Assembly (NCBI RefSeq): GCF_040227235.1
Contig: NZ_JBELNZ010000002.1
Span: forward strand, 620,001 to 684,000
Origin: Parafrigoribacterium_A soli
GTDB taxonomy: Bacteria; Actinomycetota; Actinomycetes; Actinomycetales; Microbacteriaceae
Direction: 5' to 3'
Length of the DNA stretch: 64,000 nucleotides
Made by a program: the position numbers and the translations under genes. The notes below the pieces were generated by a model. The model had not been told where the DNA came from. It saw nothing but the letters and a program-made list of their open reading frames with translations, and made no database searches. Below, in pieces: positions 42,378-52,585 of the stretch; positions within the stretch are counted from its first letter, which is position 1, and each line of letters begins with the position of its first letter.

Positions 42378-43338
42378 AAACGAAGAGCTCGGAGATCTCC
42401 GCAGCTTCCTCAGCCGTCGGCTTCCAGGCCGTCGCCTGCGCGGCGTTCTGCACGATCTGCTCGGGCTTTGTCACACCGGCGATCACGCTCGTGAGCCCCG
42501 GCTGCGCCAGCAACCAACCGAAGGTCGCCTCGAGCATGCTGATTCCGCGCTCGGAGCAGAACGCCTCGTACCGTTCCATCACATCCCAGTTCACGTCCTC
42601 GAGCACGTGCGGCCGCAGTGCCATGATCCGACTGTCGGCGGGGCCGCCGCGACGATTGAACTTGCCGGTGAACAGTCCGTTGTAGAGGGGAAAGAACGGC
42701 AGGAAGCCGAGTCCATAGGCATTGACCGCGGGCAGCACCTCGGCCTCGACATCTCGCCTGAGCAGGCTGTACTCGTTCTGCGCCGAGATGAACTTCGGAT
42801 GCGCGCCGAGGATCGCGCGGTACTCGGCATCCGCGATCTGCCAGCCCGCCAGGTTCGAGTGCCCGATGTAGCGCACCTTTCCCTCAGTGATGAGCTCGTC
42901 GAGCGCGGCCAGGGTCTCCTCGATGGGAGTCAGCGGGTCAGGCTGGTGCAGCTGGTAGAGATCGATCCAGTCGGTGTGCAAGCGCCTGAGCGAGGCTTCG
43001 ATGGCAAGGCGGATGTAGCGCCTGGACCCCCTCGCGCCCCAGTCGGGGCCGTTGGTCCCGGCCATGTCCATGCCGAACTTGGTCGCCAGCACGATCTCGC
43101 CGCGCCTGCCCTTGAGCGCGTGCCCCATCAGGCGCTCGCTCAGCCCGCGCTCGGAGCCGTAGATGTCTGCGGTGTCGAACAGTGTGACGCCCGCATCGAT
43201 CGCCGCGTGCACCACCGCGTCCGTGCCCGCCTGCGTCTCGGTCGCGGTCTTCGCCCTGCCGAAGTTGTTGCAGCCGAGGCCGATCGTGGAGACGACGAGG
43301 CCGGAGCGCCCAAGATTGCGGTATTCGATTTCAGCCAT
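42376..43338 (-). CDS. Aldo/keto reductase
   Basis: A 320-residue NADPH-dependent reductase with a TIM-barrel pattern. LFDTADIYGSERGLSE supplies catalytic Asp and Tyr, LATKFGMD the Lys, and LYQLHQPDP the His; the C-terminal VIAGVTKPEQIVQNAAQA binds the cofactor. The substrate is probably a small aldehyde or ketone. The ATG is preceded by TACGCT and six bases, so the mRNA may be leaderless. Confidence 0.9.
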   Translation of the reverse strand: MAEIEYRNLGRSGLVVSTIGLGCNNFGRAKTATETQAGTDAVVHAAIDAGVTLFDTADIYGSERGLSERLMGHALKGRRGEIVLATKFGMDMAGTNGPDWGARGSRRYIRLAIEASLRRLHTDWIDLYQLHQPDPLTPIEETLAALDELITEGKVRYIGHSNLAGWQIADAEYRAILGAHPKFISAQNEYSLLRRDVEAEVLPAVNAYGLGFLPFFPLYNGLFTGKFNRRGGPADSRIMALRPHVLEDVNWDVMERYEAFCSERGISMLEATFGWLLAQPGLTSVIAGVTKPEQIVQNAAQATAWKPTAEEAAEISELFV

Positions 43339-43344
43339 GCTGCC

Positions 43345-43350
43345 AGCGTA
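43345..43350 (-). promoter_or_regulatory. -10 element of a probable leaderless promoter (aldo/keto reductase)
   Basis: Minus-strand TACGCT ends six bases before the ATG at 43338, the same spacing as at 27034, 28623, 36435 and 43441. A -35 is not convincing. Confidence 0.4.
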
Positions 43351-43440
43351 CGGCCGCTCGACCTCTCCTCCACAACCCGCTCGATAGACCGAGTTGATCC
43401 CATGTCCGAAATACGCCAGAGAGGGGTCGGATGCCGCGGC

Positions 43441-43446
43441 TACAGT
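43441..43446 (+). promoter_or_regulatory. -10 element of a probable leaderless promoter (ogt-tag)
   Basis: TACAGT ends six bases before the ATG at 43453. No ribosome-binding site is present, which agrees with a leaderless transcript. No clear -35. Confidence 0.4.
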
Positions 43447-43452
43447 CGAGGC

Positions 43453-43956
43453 ATGATCCCTTCACCTTCCCCGCAGTTCCTGCGTCGCATCGAGAGCCCG
43501 ATCGGTCGCATCGAACTCACGGCCACCGACTCGGCCATCACCTCGCTCTCGATGGAGCGGGCCGGGCATCTCCCCCTCGAAGAGTTGGCCGAGCATTCGA
43601 ACGAGCTGCTCGAGCGCGCCGCCTCGCAGCTCACCGAATACTTCGCGGGCACGAGGCACAGCTTCGACCTCCCCGTCACCTGGTCTGGCACGCCGTTCCA
43701 GGAGGCGGTGTGGCAGCAGCTCTCCGAGCTGAAATTCGGTGAGGTCATCTCCTATGGCGAGCTCGGCATTGCGACCGGTCGCGCCACCGCCGGTCGCGCT
43801 GTGGGCGGCGCCGTCGGCGCGAACCCCATTCCCATCATCGTGCCCTGCCACCGCGTGCTCGCGTCGAACCATCGCATCACGGGCTACAGCGGCGGCAATG
43901 GCATCCCCACCAAGCAGTGGCTACTCGACCACGAGGGAATCGCGGCTGTGTCGTGA
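43453..43956 (+). CDS. ogt: Methylated-DNA--protein-cysteine methyltransferase
   Basis: A 167-residue suicide repair protein that takes alkyl groups from O6-alkylguanine onto its own cysteine. The active site IPIIVPCHRVLAS contains the acceptor Cys, preceded by the helix-turn-helix SYGELGIATGRATAGRAVGGAVGAN (core AGRAVGGAVG). Length fits the Ogt group. The true start is the ATG at 43453; the long upstream extension of the frame overlaps antisense to the aldo/keto reductase. Coupled by GTGA to tag. Confidence 0.93.
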   Translation: MIPSPSPQFLRRIESPIGRIELTATDSAITSLSMERAGHLPLEELAEHSNELLERAASQLTEYFAGTRHSFDLPVTWSGTPFQEAVWQQLSELKFGEVISYGELGIATGRATAGRAVGGAVGANPIPIIVPCHRVLASNHRITGYSGGNGIPTKQWLLDHEGIAAVS

Positions 43957-44573
43957 GCGAAACCGCAACCGCTGCCGGTCCCGCCGTCCGGTCTGCCCTG
44001 GTGCGCGGCGACGATGGTCGCGATCGTTGTGCGTGGAGCGCCTCCGATGCGGAGTATCGCCGCTACCACGACGAGGAGTGGGGCACGCCGCTGCACGGCG
44101 ACCGTGAACTCTTCGAAAAGCTCAGCCTCGAGGGCTTCCAGGCGGGCCTCTCCTGGATCACGATCCTGCGCAGGCGTCCGGCCTTCAGAGAGGCCTTCTT
44201 CGATTTCGATCCCGAACGCGTCGCCGCCTTGAGCACCGCGGATGTCGACGCGCTCACGCAGAACGCCGCCATCATCAGAAACCGGGCGAAGATCGAGGCC
44301 ACGGTCTCGAACGCGCGACTCGTGTTGGAACTGGGTCGCGAGCAGCCGGGCGCGCTCGACCGACTCCTCTGGAGCTTCGCGCCGACGAGCGACCGAGCAC
44401 GACCGGCCGATTTCGGTGCCGTGCCCGCGGTGACTCCGGAGTCCACGGCGATGAGCAAGGCACTGCGTGCGCGCGGTTTCCGCTTCGTGGGGCCCACCAC
44501 GATGTACGCACTCATGCAGTCCACCGGCATGGTCGACGATCATGTCACCGGGTGCTGGCGGAGCGACAGCTAG
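43953..44573 (+). CDS. tag: DNA-3-methyladenine glycosylase I
   Basis: A 206-residue base-excision glycosylase removing 3-methyladenine. RCAWSASDAEYRRYHDEEWGTP, GFQAGLSWITILRRRPAFREAF and the C-terminal GMVDDHVTGCW carry the conserved Glu, Trp and zinc-binding Cys/His residues. The GTG at 43953 overlaps the ogt stop, so both alkylation-repair genes form one unit. Ends only 3 bp from the convergent membrane-protein gene. Confidence 0.92.
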   Translation: MSETATAAGPAVRSALVRGDDGRDRCAWSASDAEYRRYHDEEWGTPLHGDRELFEKLSLEGFQAGLSWITILRRRPAFREAFFDFDPERVAALSTADVDALTQNAAIIRNRAKIEATVSNARLVLELGREQPGALDRLLWSFAPTSDRARPADFGAVPAVTPESTAMSKALRARGFRFVGPTTMYALMQSTGMVDDHVTGCWRSDS

Positions 44574-44576
44574 CCC

Positions 44577-45041
44577 CTAGTACCCCGGCGTCGGCGGCCG
44601 CGGTGGAAAAACGTTGGTGCCGTAGACCGGCGACGCCGGCGAACGCCAGGGTTGCCAGGGCTCCGCATCGAGCCCCACTATGGCGAACCACAGCCACGGC
44701 GCGAAGATAAACAGCACGACCAGCGCGCCCGGTTTTCCGAACGCAAGCCCGACGTTGTATGCCGCTATGCACATGAACACCGTGGCCACGATGCCCGCAA
44801 AGGGAACGACAGCCAGGATTGCAATCCAGCCCGGCTGACCGCCGAGTTCAAGAAAGACCCAGAAATTGTAGATCGGCACCCAGGCCTTCCAGGCGGGAAT
44901 GCCCGCCTTGCGGAACACCCGGCTCAGCAACCACGCGAACACCGCATAGACGCCGGCGAGGATGAGCAGATAGAACACGACGAAGGCGACCCCGAAGAGC
45001 ACACCGTAGGCCGGGAGTATCGGATTGGGGTCGTATTCCAC
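44577..45041 (-). CDS. DUF5684-like small membrane protein
   Basis: A 154-residue protein with four hydrophobic segments. RVFRKAGIPAWKAWVPIYNFWVFLELGGQPGW and the later LAFGKPG pattern match DUF5684-type proteins, sometimes labelled signal peptidase-related without evidence. The C-terminus is Pro-rich (FPPRPPTPGY). GTG start with AGGAGAA upstream. Function unknown. It is 60 bp downstream of yaaA on the same strand. Confidence 0.75.
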   Translation of the reverse strand: MEYDPNPILPAYGVLFGVAFVVFYLLILAGVYAVFAWLLSRVFRKAGIPAWKAWVPIYNFWVFLELGGQPGWIAILAVVPFAGIVATVFMCIAAYNVGLAFGKPGALVVLFIFAPWLWFAIVGLDAEPWQPWRSPASPVYGTNVFPPRPPTPGY

Positions 45042-45101
45042 AGTTCTCCTCTGCTCGTTGCCATCCTAGCCAAGCGAAGGGCGCAGGCCGTTCGGCTCGG
45101 C

Positions 45102-45848
45102 TCACACCACCAGTTCGAGCTCGCGCCCGGCACTGAGGCTCAGCCGGATGCGGGAGTCCGCGGCCCACCGCAGCAGCGAATCGACATCCTCGTGATCGAT
45201 CGCCGCCAGAGCCAGCTCGCGCACGAATTCGCCCTTGCCCTTCTTATTGAAGTGGTTGAGCGCTCGGCGCGTGCCATCGGGCCCCTCGCTGACCACACGG
45301 AGGAAGTATGACCGTGGCGCCCCGACCGACGGACCGAGCTCGACATAGGCCTCGGACCTCAGGTCGAGAATGAGTTCCGAGCGGCCCGAGAGTTGCGCCG
45401 CGATCGCATCGCGCCAGGTGCGCTTCAACGACAGGTCGGGCAACCGGGAGTCGTGCGAAAGTCGGTACGCGGGAATGGCATCAGCGGCGCCGATCAGGCC
45501 GAAGAGGGCCGAGTGGATCACCACATGCTCGAGAGCAAAGCTGCGCGACCCGGCGGGCAGCGATCCGGCATCCAGCCCGTCGAAGAGCACGCCCGTGTAG
45601 CGATCCAGCGCGGGCATCACCGCCGAGGTGCGCAATTCGCGATTACGCTGCACCTCGAAGTGCTGCGTTGGTCCAAGGTGCAGTGCCGCCGCCATGCTCG
45701 CGCGGTTGCCGGCCAGCTTCCTGAGTGCGGCGACGACGGACCGCCGTTGTCGACTGAGCCCTGGGAACCTGAGCGACGCGAGATCGAGCGCGGAACCGGC
45801 AACGCCGCCGTCCCGCTTCGTCTCCGACGGAGGCAGCAGGATCAGCAC
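45102..45848 (-). CDS. yaaA: YaaA-family peroxide stress protein (DUF328)
   Basis: A 248-residue protein starting LILLPPSETKRDGG and containing VLFDGLDA, SALFGLIGAADAIPAYRLSH, DLRSEAYV and FNKKGKGEFVREL, all typical of YaaA. In E. coli YaaA lowers free iron and protects DNA under peroxide stress; other members bind DNA. The GTG at 45848 fits the family N-terminus. It follows the P-loop kinase gene by 22 bp. Confidence 0.88.
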   Translation of the reverse strand: MLILLPPSETKRDGGVAGSALDLASLRFPGLSRQRRSVVAALRKLAGNRASMAAALHLGPTQHFEVQRNRELRTSAVMPALDRYTGVLFDGLDAGSLPAGSRSFALEHVVIHSALFGLIGAADAIPAYRLSHDSRLPDLSLKRTWRDAIAAQLSGRSELILDLRSEAYVELGPSVGAPRSYFLRVVSEGPDGTRRALNHFNKKGKGEFVRELALAAIDHEDVDSLLRWAADSRIRLSLSAGRELELVV

Positions 45849-45870
45849 AGATCGGCTCGCGCGGGCACCG

Positions 45871-46392
45871 TCAGTCTTCGAGGAACGCGAGCGCCAGTTC
45901 GACGTTCGAGCCGAGCGGCTGCACCGAGTCGATCGTGATGCGCGCGACCGCGGCGCTCGGTCCGGCCCACTTCGAGTACTCGTCGAGACTCTGCTCAACC
46001 GCGTGCCAGTTCGGCTCGGCGAGCTGCGCGAAACGCTGTGCACGATTCTCGAGCCGCTGGCGGTGCACCTCGGGATCCGGGCACACCACTTCGATGAACT
46101 TGAGCTTCACGCCCTGTCGCTGCGCGAGCCCCACCCACTGCTCGCGCGCCGGATCGACCGCGTTGACCGCGTCGACGATGACGTCGTGGCCGGAAACCAG
46201 CACCGACTCTGCGATGGTCTCGGCGACCAGGTATGCGGCGAGCCCGGTGGGCTGATCGCTGTCGATGCCCGCCTTCAGGATCGCCGCTTCCAGGGGATCA
46301 ACCGAGACGACGGATGCGCCGAGCCGCCCGCCCAGCACCTGGGCGATCGTGCTCTTTCCAGAGCCTGGCAACCCCGCCATCGCAATCAGCAC
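45871..46392 (-). CDS. P-loop AAA_33-type kinase
   Basis: A 173-residue protein with Walker A AMAGLPGSGKSTIAQ at the N-terminus, a Walker-B-like HDVIVDAVN and an Arg-rich lid (HRQRLENRAQRFAQL). This is the gluconate kinase/ATP-binding zeta-toxin-like small kinase fold. The substrate is unknown. It starts 10 bp after atpC, so it may be transcribed with the ATP synthase operon. Confidence 0.78.
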   Translation of the reverse strand: MLIAMAGLPGSGKSTIAQVLGGRLGASVVSVDPLEAAILKAGIDSDQPTGLAAYLVAETIAESVLVSGHDVIVDAVNAVDPAREQWVGLAQRQGVKLKFIEVVCPDPEVHRQRLENRAQRFAQLAEPNWHAVEQSLDEYSKWAGPSAAVARITIDSVQPLGSNVELALAFLED

Positions 46393-46402
46393 CGCGCGCC
46401 GC

Positions 46403-46672
46403 CTAGGCCTGGTTCGAGACCAGTTCGGCGTTACGCGCGACGATCGTCACGGTGTCGTGCTCGACCGAGAGGAATCCGTCGCTGGCGTTTGCCGTGATCG
46501 TGGCGCCTCCGGTCGTCACCCGCACCTCACCGGTGGAGAGGATCGCGAGCACAGGCTCGTGACCCGGCAGGATGCCGATCTCTCCCTCCGTGGTGCGCGC
46601 AATGACCATCGACGCGGCGCCGGTCCACACCTCGTTGTCCGCGGAGACGATGCTCACCGTGAGTTCGGCCAT
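46403..46672 (-). CDS. atpC: F1 ATP synthase epsilon subunit, short form
   Basis: An 89-residue epsilon subunit beginning AELTVSIVSADNEVWTGAA, with TTEGEIGILPGHEPVLA. Only the N-terminal beta-sandwich is present; most bacterial epsilons are 120-140 residues and carry a C-terminal helical hairpin that can inhibit ATP hydrolysis. There is no room for a lost C-terminus, since the next gene starts 10 bp on. The ATG lies 2 bp after the atpD stop. Confidence 0.93.
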   Translation of the reverse strand: MAELTVSIVSADNEVWTGAASMVIARTTEGEIGILPGHEPVLAILSTGEVRVTTGGATITANASDGFLSVEHDTVTIVARNAELVSNQA

Positions 46673-46674
46673 TG

Positions 46675-48201
<1,527 letters not shown>

Positions 48202-48244
48202 CTGTTCTCTATTCTCGTAGTTCCTGGTTGTTGCTCGTGAGCTA

Positions 48245-49141
48245 CTACTTGGTCGCGAGTGCGTCGGCGCCGCCGACGATCTCGGAAATCTGCTGGGTGA
48301 TCTCGGACTGGCGGGCGTTGTTGGCGAGCCTGGTGTAATCGGTGATGAGCTTGTCTGCGTTGTCGCTCGCCGACTTCATCGCCTTCTGGGTTGCCGCGTG
48401 CTTCGACGTCGCCGACTGAAGCATCGCGTTGAAGATGCGGCTCTCGATGTAGACGGGCAGCAGTGCGTCGAGCACCCCGTCCACCTCCGGCTCGAACTCG
48501 TACAGCGGAAGCTGCTCATCCTTCGACGGAGGCTCGATACCTTCGACGACCTCGAGCGGCAGCAGTCGCACAACCTCGGGGGTCTGCGTGAGCATGCTGA
48601 CGAAGCGGTTGTACACGATGTGGATCTCGTCTACCCCGCCCTCTGCGGCCGGCGTGACGAAGGCTTCGACGAGCGCGTCGCCGATCTCCTTCGCCGTGTC
48701 GAACTGCGGATTGTCTGTTCCACCGACCCAGTTGCGCACCGAGGCGCGCTTGCGGAAGGCGAAGTAGCCGACTGCCTTGCGACCCACGAGGTAGTAGACG
48801 ACGTCCTTGCCCTGGCCGTGCAGCAGAGTGGTGAGCTCCTCGGCCTCCCTCAACACGTTCGAGTTGAACGCGCCCGCGAGCCCGCGGTCAGAAGCGAAGA
48901 CGACGATGGCGGCGCGCTCGACCTTCTCGGGCTCGGTGGTCAGGATGTGGTCGACATTGGAGAAGCTGGCCACGGCCGAGACCGCGCGCGTGACGGCACG
49001 CGAGTACGGACCGGATGCCGCCATCCGCGTCTTCGCCTTTTGAATGCGCGAAGCGGAAATCAGCTCCATGGCCCGAGTGATCTTCTTGGTCGTCTGGGCA
49101 GACTTGATCTTCTGCCGGTAGACCCGAAGTTGCGCTCCCAT
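48245..49141 (-). CDS. atpG: F1 ATP synthase gamma subunit
   Basis: A 298-residue rotor subunit. The N-terminus MGAQLRVYRQKIKSAQTTKKITRAMELIS and the C-terminal MKSASDNADKLITDYTRLANNARQSEITQQISEIVGGADA form the coiled-coil shaft. Length fits the actinobacterial type. It is preceded by a palindromic repeat in the gap after atpA. Confidence 0.96.
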   Translation of the reverse strand: MGAQLRVYRQKIKSAQTTKKITRAMELISASRIQKAKTRMAASGPYSRAVTRAVSAVASFSNVDHILTTEPEKVERAAIVVFASDRGLAGAFNSNVLREAEELTTLLHGQGKDVVYYLVGRKAVGYFAFRKRASVRNWVGGTDNPQFDTAKEIGDALVEAFVTPAAEGGVDEIHIVYNRFVSMLTQTPEVVRLLPLEVVEGIEPPSKDEQLPLYEFEPEVDGVLDALLPVYIESRIFNAMLQSATSKHAATQKAMKSASDNADKLITDYTRLANNARQSEITQQISEIVGGADALATK

Positions 49142-49190
49142 GTCTTTCTTCCTCTTAGTTCTTCTGATATCGGTCGCGAGCCTGTCGAAG

Positions 49191-49217
49191 CGTTCCCTTC
49201 GACAAGCTCAGGGAACG
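49191..49217. repeat. Short palindromic repeat (CGTTCCC...GGGAACG), copy 1
   Basis: CGTTCCC and GGGAACG flank TTCGACAAGCTCA, starting 6 bp beyond the atpA stop in the gap to atpG. A partial upstream copy CTGTCGAAG can pair with CTTCGACAAG as well. A related copy lies at 57974-57996. In translated form this repeat gives the FPELVEG-type peptides often seen in spurious actinobacterial ORFs. Confidence 0.6.
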
Positions 49218-49222
49218 AGCGG

Positions 49223-50860
49223 TTAGCGCTTCTGGCGAACGATCTTCTCCTGATTGACGTCTTCCTCGGCCGTGGCCTCGAAGACCTCTTTGCCGACCGA
49301 TGCGAGAGGCTTGCCCTCGCCGGTCTGGAACTCCAGCTTGAAGGCGTCGACGCCCTTCTCGAGCTCGGCAACCGTCTCATCGCTCAGCACGTTGGTCTCG
49401 CGAAGCGTCTCGAGAACCTTGCTGTTGTGAGCGAGGTAATCGAGCAGCTCGCGCTCGAAGCGCAGGATGTCTTCGACCGGAACCTCGTCGAGCTTTCCGT
49501 TGGTGCCTGCCCAGATCGAAACGACCTGCTGCTCGACCGGGAAGGGTGAGTACTGCGGCTGCTTGAGCAACTCGGTGAGGCGGGCACCGCGAGCGAGCTG
49601 GCGGCGGCTGGCCGCATCCAGGTCGGAGGCGAACAGCGCGAAGGCCTCGAGCGAGCGGTACTGCGCGAGCTCAAGCTTCAGCGTTCCCGAAACCTTCTTG
49701 ATCGACTTGACCTGAGCGTCACCACCGACACGGGAGACGGAGATACCGACGTCGACCGCTGGACGCTGGTTGGCGTTGAAGAGGTCGGACTGCAGGAAGA
49801 TCTGCCCGTCGGTGATCGAGATCACGTTGGTGGGGATGTACGCCGAGACGTCGTTGGCCTTGGTCTCGATGATCGGCAGGCCGGTCATCGAACCCGCGCC
49901 CAGCTCATCCGAGAGCTTGGCGCAGCGCTCGAGCAGGCGGGAGTGCAGGTAGAACACGTCACCGGGGTATGCCTCACGCCCCGGCGGACGACGCAGCAGC
50001 AGCGACACGGCGCGGTAGGCCTCGGCCTGCTTCGACAGGTCGTCGAAGACGATGAGAACGTGCTTGCCGCCGTACATCCAGTGCTGGCCGATGGCCGAAC
50101 CGGTGTAGGGAGCGAGGTACTTGAAGCCTGCTGGGTCGGATGCCGGGGATGCGACGATCGTCGTGTACTCCATGGCGCCGGCGTCTTCGAGGGCGCCCTT
50201 GACGCTCGCGATGGTCGAGCCCTTCTGGCCGATGGCGACGTAGATGCAGCGCACCTGCTTGTTCACATCGCCGGACTCCCAGTTGGCCTTCTGGTTGATG
50301 ATCGTGTCGATCGCGATGGCCGTCTTACCGGTCTGGCGGTCACCGATGATCAACTGGCGCTGGCCGCGACCGATCGGGATCATCGCGTCGATGGCCTTGA
50401 TGCCCGTCTGCATCGGCTCGTGCACCGACTTGCGCTGCATGACGCCCGGCGCCTGCAGTTCCAGGGCGCGACGGCCCTCCGAGGCGATGTCGCCGAGACC
50501 ATCGATCGGGTTGCCGAGCGGGTCGACGACGCGGCCGAGGTAGCCGTCGCCGACGGGAACCGAGAGCACCTCGCCGGTGCGAGTGACCTCCATGCCCTCG
50601 ACGATGCCGCTGAACTCGCCGAGCACGATAACGCCGACCTCGTTCTCGTCGAGGTTCTGCGCGAGGCCGAGGGTGCCGTCCGCGAAGCGGATGAGCTCGT
50701 TGGCCATGACACCGGGAAGACCCTGCACGTGAGCGATGCCGTCGGCGGCGTCGACGACCTGGCCGACCTCGGTCTTCGAGGTCTTCGTGGGGTCGTACGA
50801 CTTGACGAACTCTCGAAGCGCGTCGCGGATCTCGTCCGGGCTGATCGTTACCTCTGCCAT
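49223..50860 (-). CDS. atpA: F1 ATP synthase alpha subunit
   Basis: A 545-residue non-catalytic nucleotide-binding subunit. P-loop GDRQTGKTAIAIDTI, FDDLSKQAEAYRAVSLLLRRPPGREAYPGD (core LLLRRPPGREAYPGD) and SITDGQIFLQSDLF are standard. The last 25 residues form an acidic/basic tail. 96 bp separate it from atpH upstream. Confidence 0.97.
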   Translation of the reverse strand: MAEVTISPDEIRDALREFVKSYDPTKTSKTEVGQVVDAADGIAHVQGLPGVMANELIRFADGTLGLAQNLDENEVGVIVLGEFSGIVEGMEVTRTGEVLSVPVGDGYLGRVVDPLGNPIDGLGDIASEGRRALELQAPGVMQRKSVHEPMQTGIKAIDAMIPIGRGQRQLIIGDRQTGKTAIAIDTIINQKANWESGDVNKQVRCIYVAIGQKGSTIASVKGALEDAGAMEYTTIVASPASDPAGFKYLAPYTGSAIGQHWMYGGKHVLIVFDDLSKQAEAYRAVSLLLRRPPGREAYPGDVFYLHSRLLERCAKLSDELGAGSMTGLPIIETKANDVSAYIPTNVISITDGQIFLQSDLFNANQRPAVDVGISVSRVGGDAQVKSIKKVSGTLKLELAQYRSLEAFALFASDLDAASRRQLARGARLTELLKQPQYSPFPVEQQVVSIWAGTNGKLDEVPVEDILRFERELLDYLAHNSKVLETLRETNVLSDETVAELEKGVDAFKLEFQTGEGKPLASVGKEVFEATAEEDVNQEKIVRQKR

Positions 50861-50956
50861 TTTTTCCCTTTACCTTTACGGGAGCTTTGTTCCCGAATTC
50901 TGGATCTTTCTCTCGAACACCCTGCGGCGTTCGACTACTGCACGGTCTGGGTGCGA

Positions 50957-51751
50957 CTACACCGCGAGCTGGAGCCGAAGTTCGCCCAGTTTGCTCGCGA
51001 CGCTGCCGTCAATGATCTCGTCGCCCATCTGCACCCGCAGGCCACCGATGAGCTCGGGATCGACGATCTGATTGATGCGGAGTTCACGACCGTAGCTCGC
51101 TGCCAGGCCCTTCTCGAGCCGCGCCAGCTGGGCCGGTGCGATCGGGACGGCACTCGTGACCGTTGCGACGGCCAAGCCTGCCTGAGCCGCCACGATGGAT
51201 GCTGCGTGCTGGACCGCAGCACCGAAGCGACGGCCGCGTGGCGCCTGCACGAGGTGCCTCACGATCGCGGTAGTCTGCGCGCTGGCCTTGTTCGCGAGCA
51301 GGCGCTCCACGAGCGCAACCTTGTTGCCCGCGGCGTCGAGCTTGCTGCCCACGGCCAGTTCCAGCTCGCTGTTCGAGGCGACAACACCCGCGAACTCGAA
51401 GAGTTCGCGATCGATCGATGCCGCCGAGTCCGCCGATTCCGCGGCGGCACGGTAGCCGAGTTCCTCGAGGCCGGCGATCAGGTCCTGATCGTTCGACCAG
51501 CGGCGCGACGCGATGTCGAACAGGAGCTGCCTGGTCGTGTCGGATACCGAGGAGCCGAAGACCGCGGCAATCACGGCCTCCTTCTCGCCTGCATCTGGAT
51601 CAGAGAGCAGCGATCGCAGCTGGCCGGAGTCACCGATGACGCGGCTGGCGGCGAACAACTCCTCCGCCAGCTGCAGGGTCACCTGATCGGCCGACAGCGC
51701 CGACAGTGCCGCTGTGGAGGCGGAGAGTGCTTCTCTGGTCGCTGAACCCAT
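50957..51751 (-). CDS. atpH: ATP synthase delta subunit
   Basis: A 264-residue peripheral-stalk subunit. The extended N-terminal half and the conserved C-terminal segment (QLARLEKGLAASYGRELRINQIVDPELIGGLRVQMGDEIIDGSVASKL) match the longer actinobacterial OSCP/delta type. It links the b subunits to the top of F1. It starts 2 bp after atpF. Confidence 0.94.
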   Translation of the reverse strand: MGSATREALSASTAALSALSADQVTLQLAEELFAASRVIGDSGQLRSLLSDPDAGEKEAVIAAVFGSSVSDTTRQLLFDIASRRWSNDQDLIAGLEELGYRAAAESADSAASIDRELFEFAGVVASNSELELAVGSKLDAAGNKVALVERLLANKASAQTTAIVRHLVQAPRGRRFGAAVQHAASIVAAQAGLAVATVTSAVPIAPAQLARLEKGLAASYGRELRINQIVDPELIGGLRVQMGDEIIDGSVASKLGELRLQLAV

Positions 51752-51753
51752 GA

Positions 51754-52305
51754 CTACTTCGTAGCTCCTTCGGAGGCCTCGAGCTCCGCGAGGAAGCGGT
51801 CGACCACGCTGGCCGCGCGCTTGTCGTCAGCCAGGCTCTCGCCGATGACGCCGGAAGCGAGGTCGATCGCGAGCGAGCCGACCTCCGCGCGCAGCGACAC
51901 GAGTGCGCCCTGGCGCTCCGCCTCGATCTGCGTCGTCGCGTTACTGAGGATGCGTGCAGCCTCGGTCTGTGCCTGCTCCTTCAACTCCGTGAGGATGCGG
52001 GTTCCGTCCGCCCGCGCCTGGTCGCGAATCTTCGCGGCCTCGGCACGAGCCTCGGCGAGCTGCTCCGTGTACTTGTCGAGAGCGGATGCGGCCTCGGCTT
52101 GCGCGATCTCGGCCTTCTTGATGCCACCCTCGATGAGCGAAGCGCGCTCATCCAGCATCTTCTTCATCCTCGGAAGGATGAGGAACCAGAACGCGACCAG
52201 GATGATGACGAACACCACGAACGACCAGAAGAGGTCGGGAATCGTGGGAAGGATCGGGTTGGGCGCGGCTTCACCTCCCGCCGCCCTGAGGACTGTGGCG
52301 AGCAT
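51754..52305 (-). CDS. atpF: ATP synthase Fo b subunit
   Basis: A 183-residue peripheral-stalk subunit with a single TM helix (PDLFWSFVVFVIILVAFWFLIL, about 25-45) and a long charged alpha-helical, coiled-coil-forming part. The start codon overlaps the atpE stop by one base (TAATG), giving tight translational coupling. Confidence 0.95.
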   Translation of the reverse strand: MLATVLRAAGGEAAPNPILPTIPDLFWSFVVFVIILVAFWFLILPRMKKMLDERASLIEGGIKKAEIAQAEAASALDKYTEQLAEARAEAAKIRDQARADGTRILTELKEQAQTEAARILSNATTQIEAERQGALVSLRAEVGSLAIDLASGVIGESLADDKRAASVVDRFLAELEASEGATK

Positions 52306-52535
52306 TACTTGAGGAAGAAGTAGGTCGCGATGCCGATGAAGGCGAGCGCCTCGGTGAAGGCGATACCGATGTACATGAGCACCGTGAGGCGACCCTGCAG
52401 TTCAGGCTGGCGAGCGACGGACTCGACGGTCTTGCCGACGACGATGCCGATGCCGATGCCTGGGCCGATCGCAGCCAGGCCGTAACCGACGGTGGCGATG
52501 TTGCCGCTGAGGGCGGCGAGGTTCGTTGCATCCAC
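52305..52535 (-). CDS. atpE: ATP synthase Fo c subunit
   Basis: A 76-residue hairpin of two TM helices. GYGLAAIGPGIGIGIVVGK is the first helix and RQPELQ the polar loop. The ion-binding Glu lies in the second helix (IAFTEALAFIG). The residues around the Glu fit proton use. It forms the rotor ring. Confidence 0.97.
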   Translation of the reverse strand: MDATNLAALSGNIATVGYGLAAIGPGIGIGIVVGKTVESVARQPELQGRLTVLMYIGIAFTEALAFIGIATYFFLK

Positions 52536-52585
52536 GAGTGGTGTTTCCTTCCGTTATTGCTGATCCGGCGGGTGCCGGACCTTGC

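Noticed and set aside
49360..49380. Small frame beginning in the atpG-atpA gap and containing FPELVEG
   Set aside because: That peptide is the translation of an intergenic repeat; the rest is antisense or out of frame to atpA.
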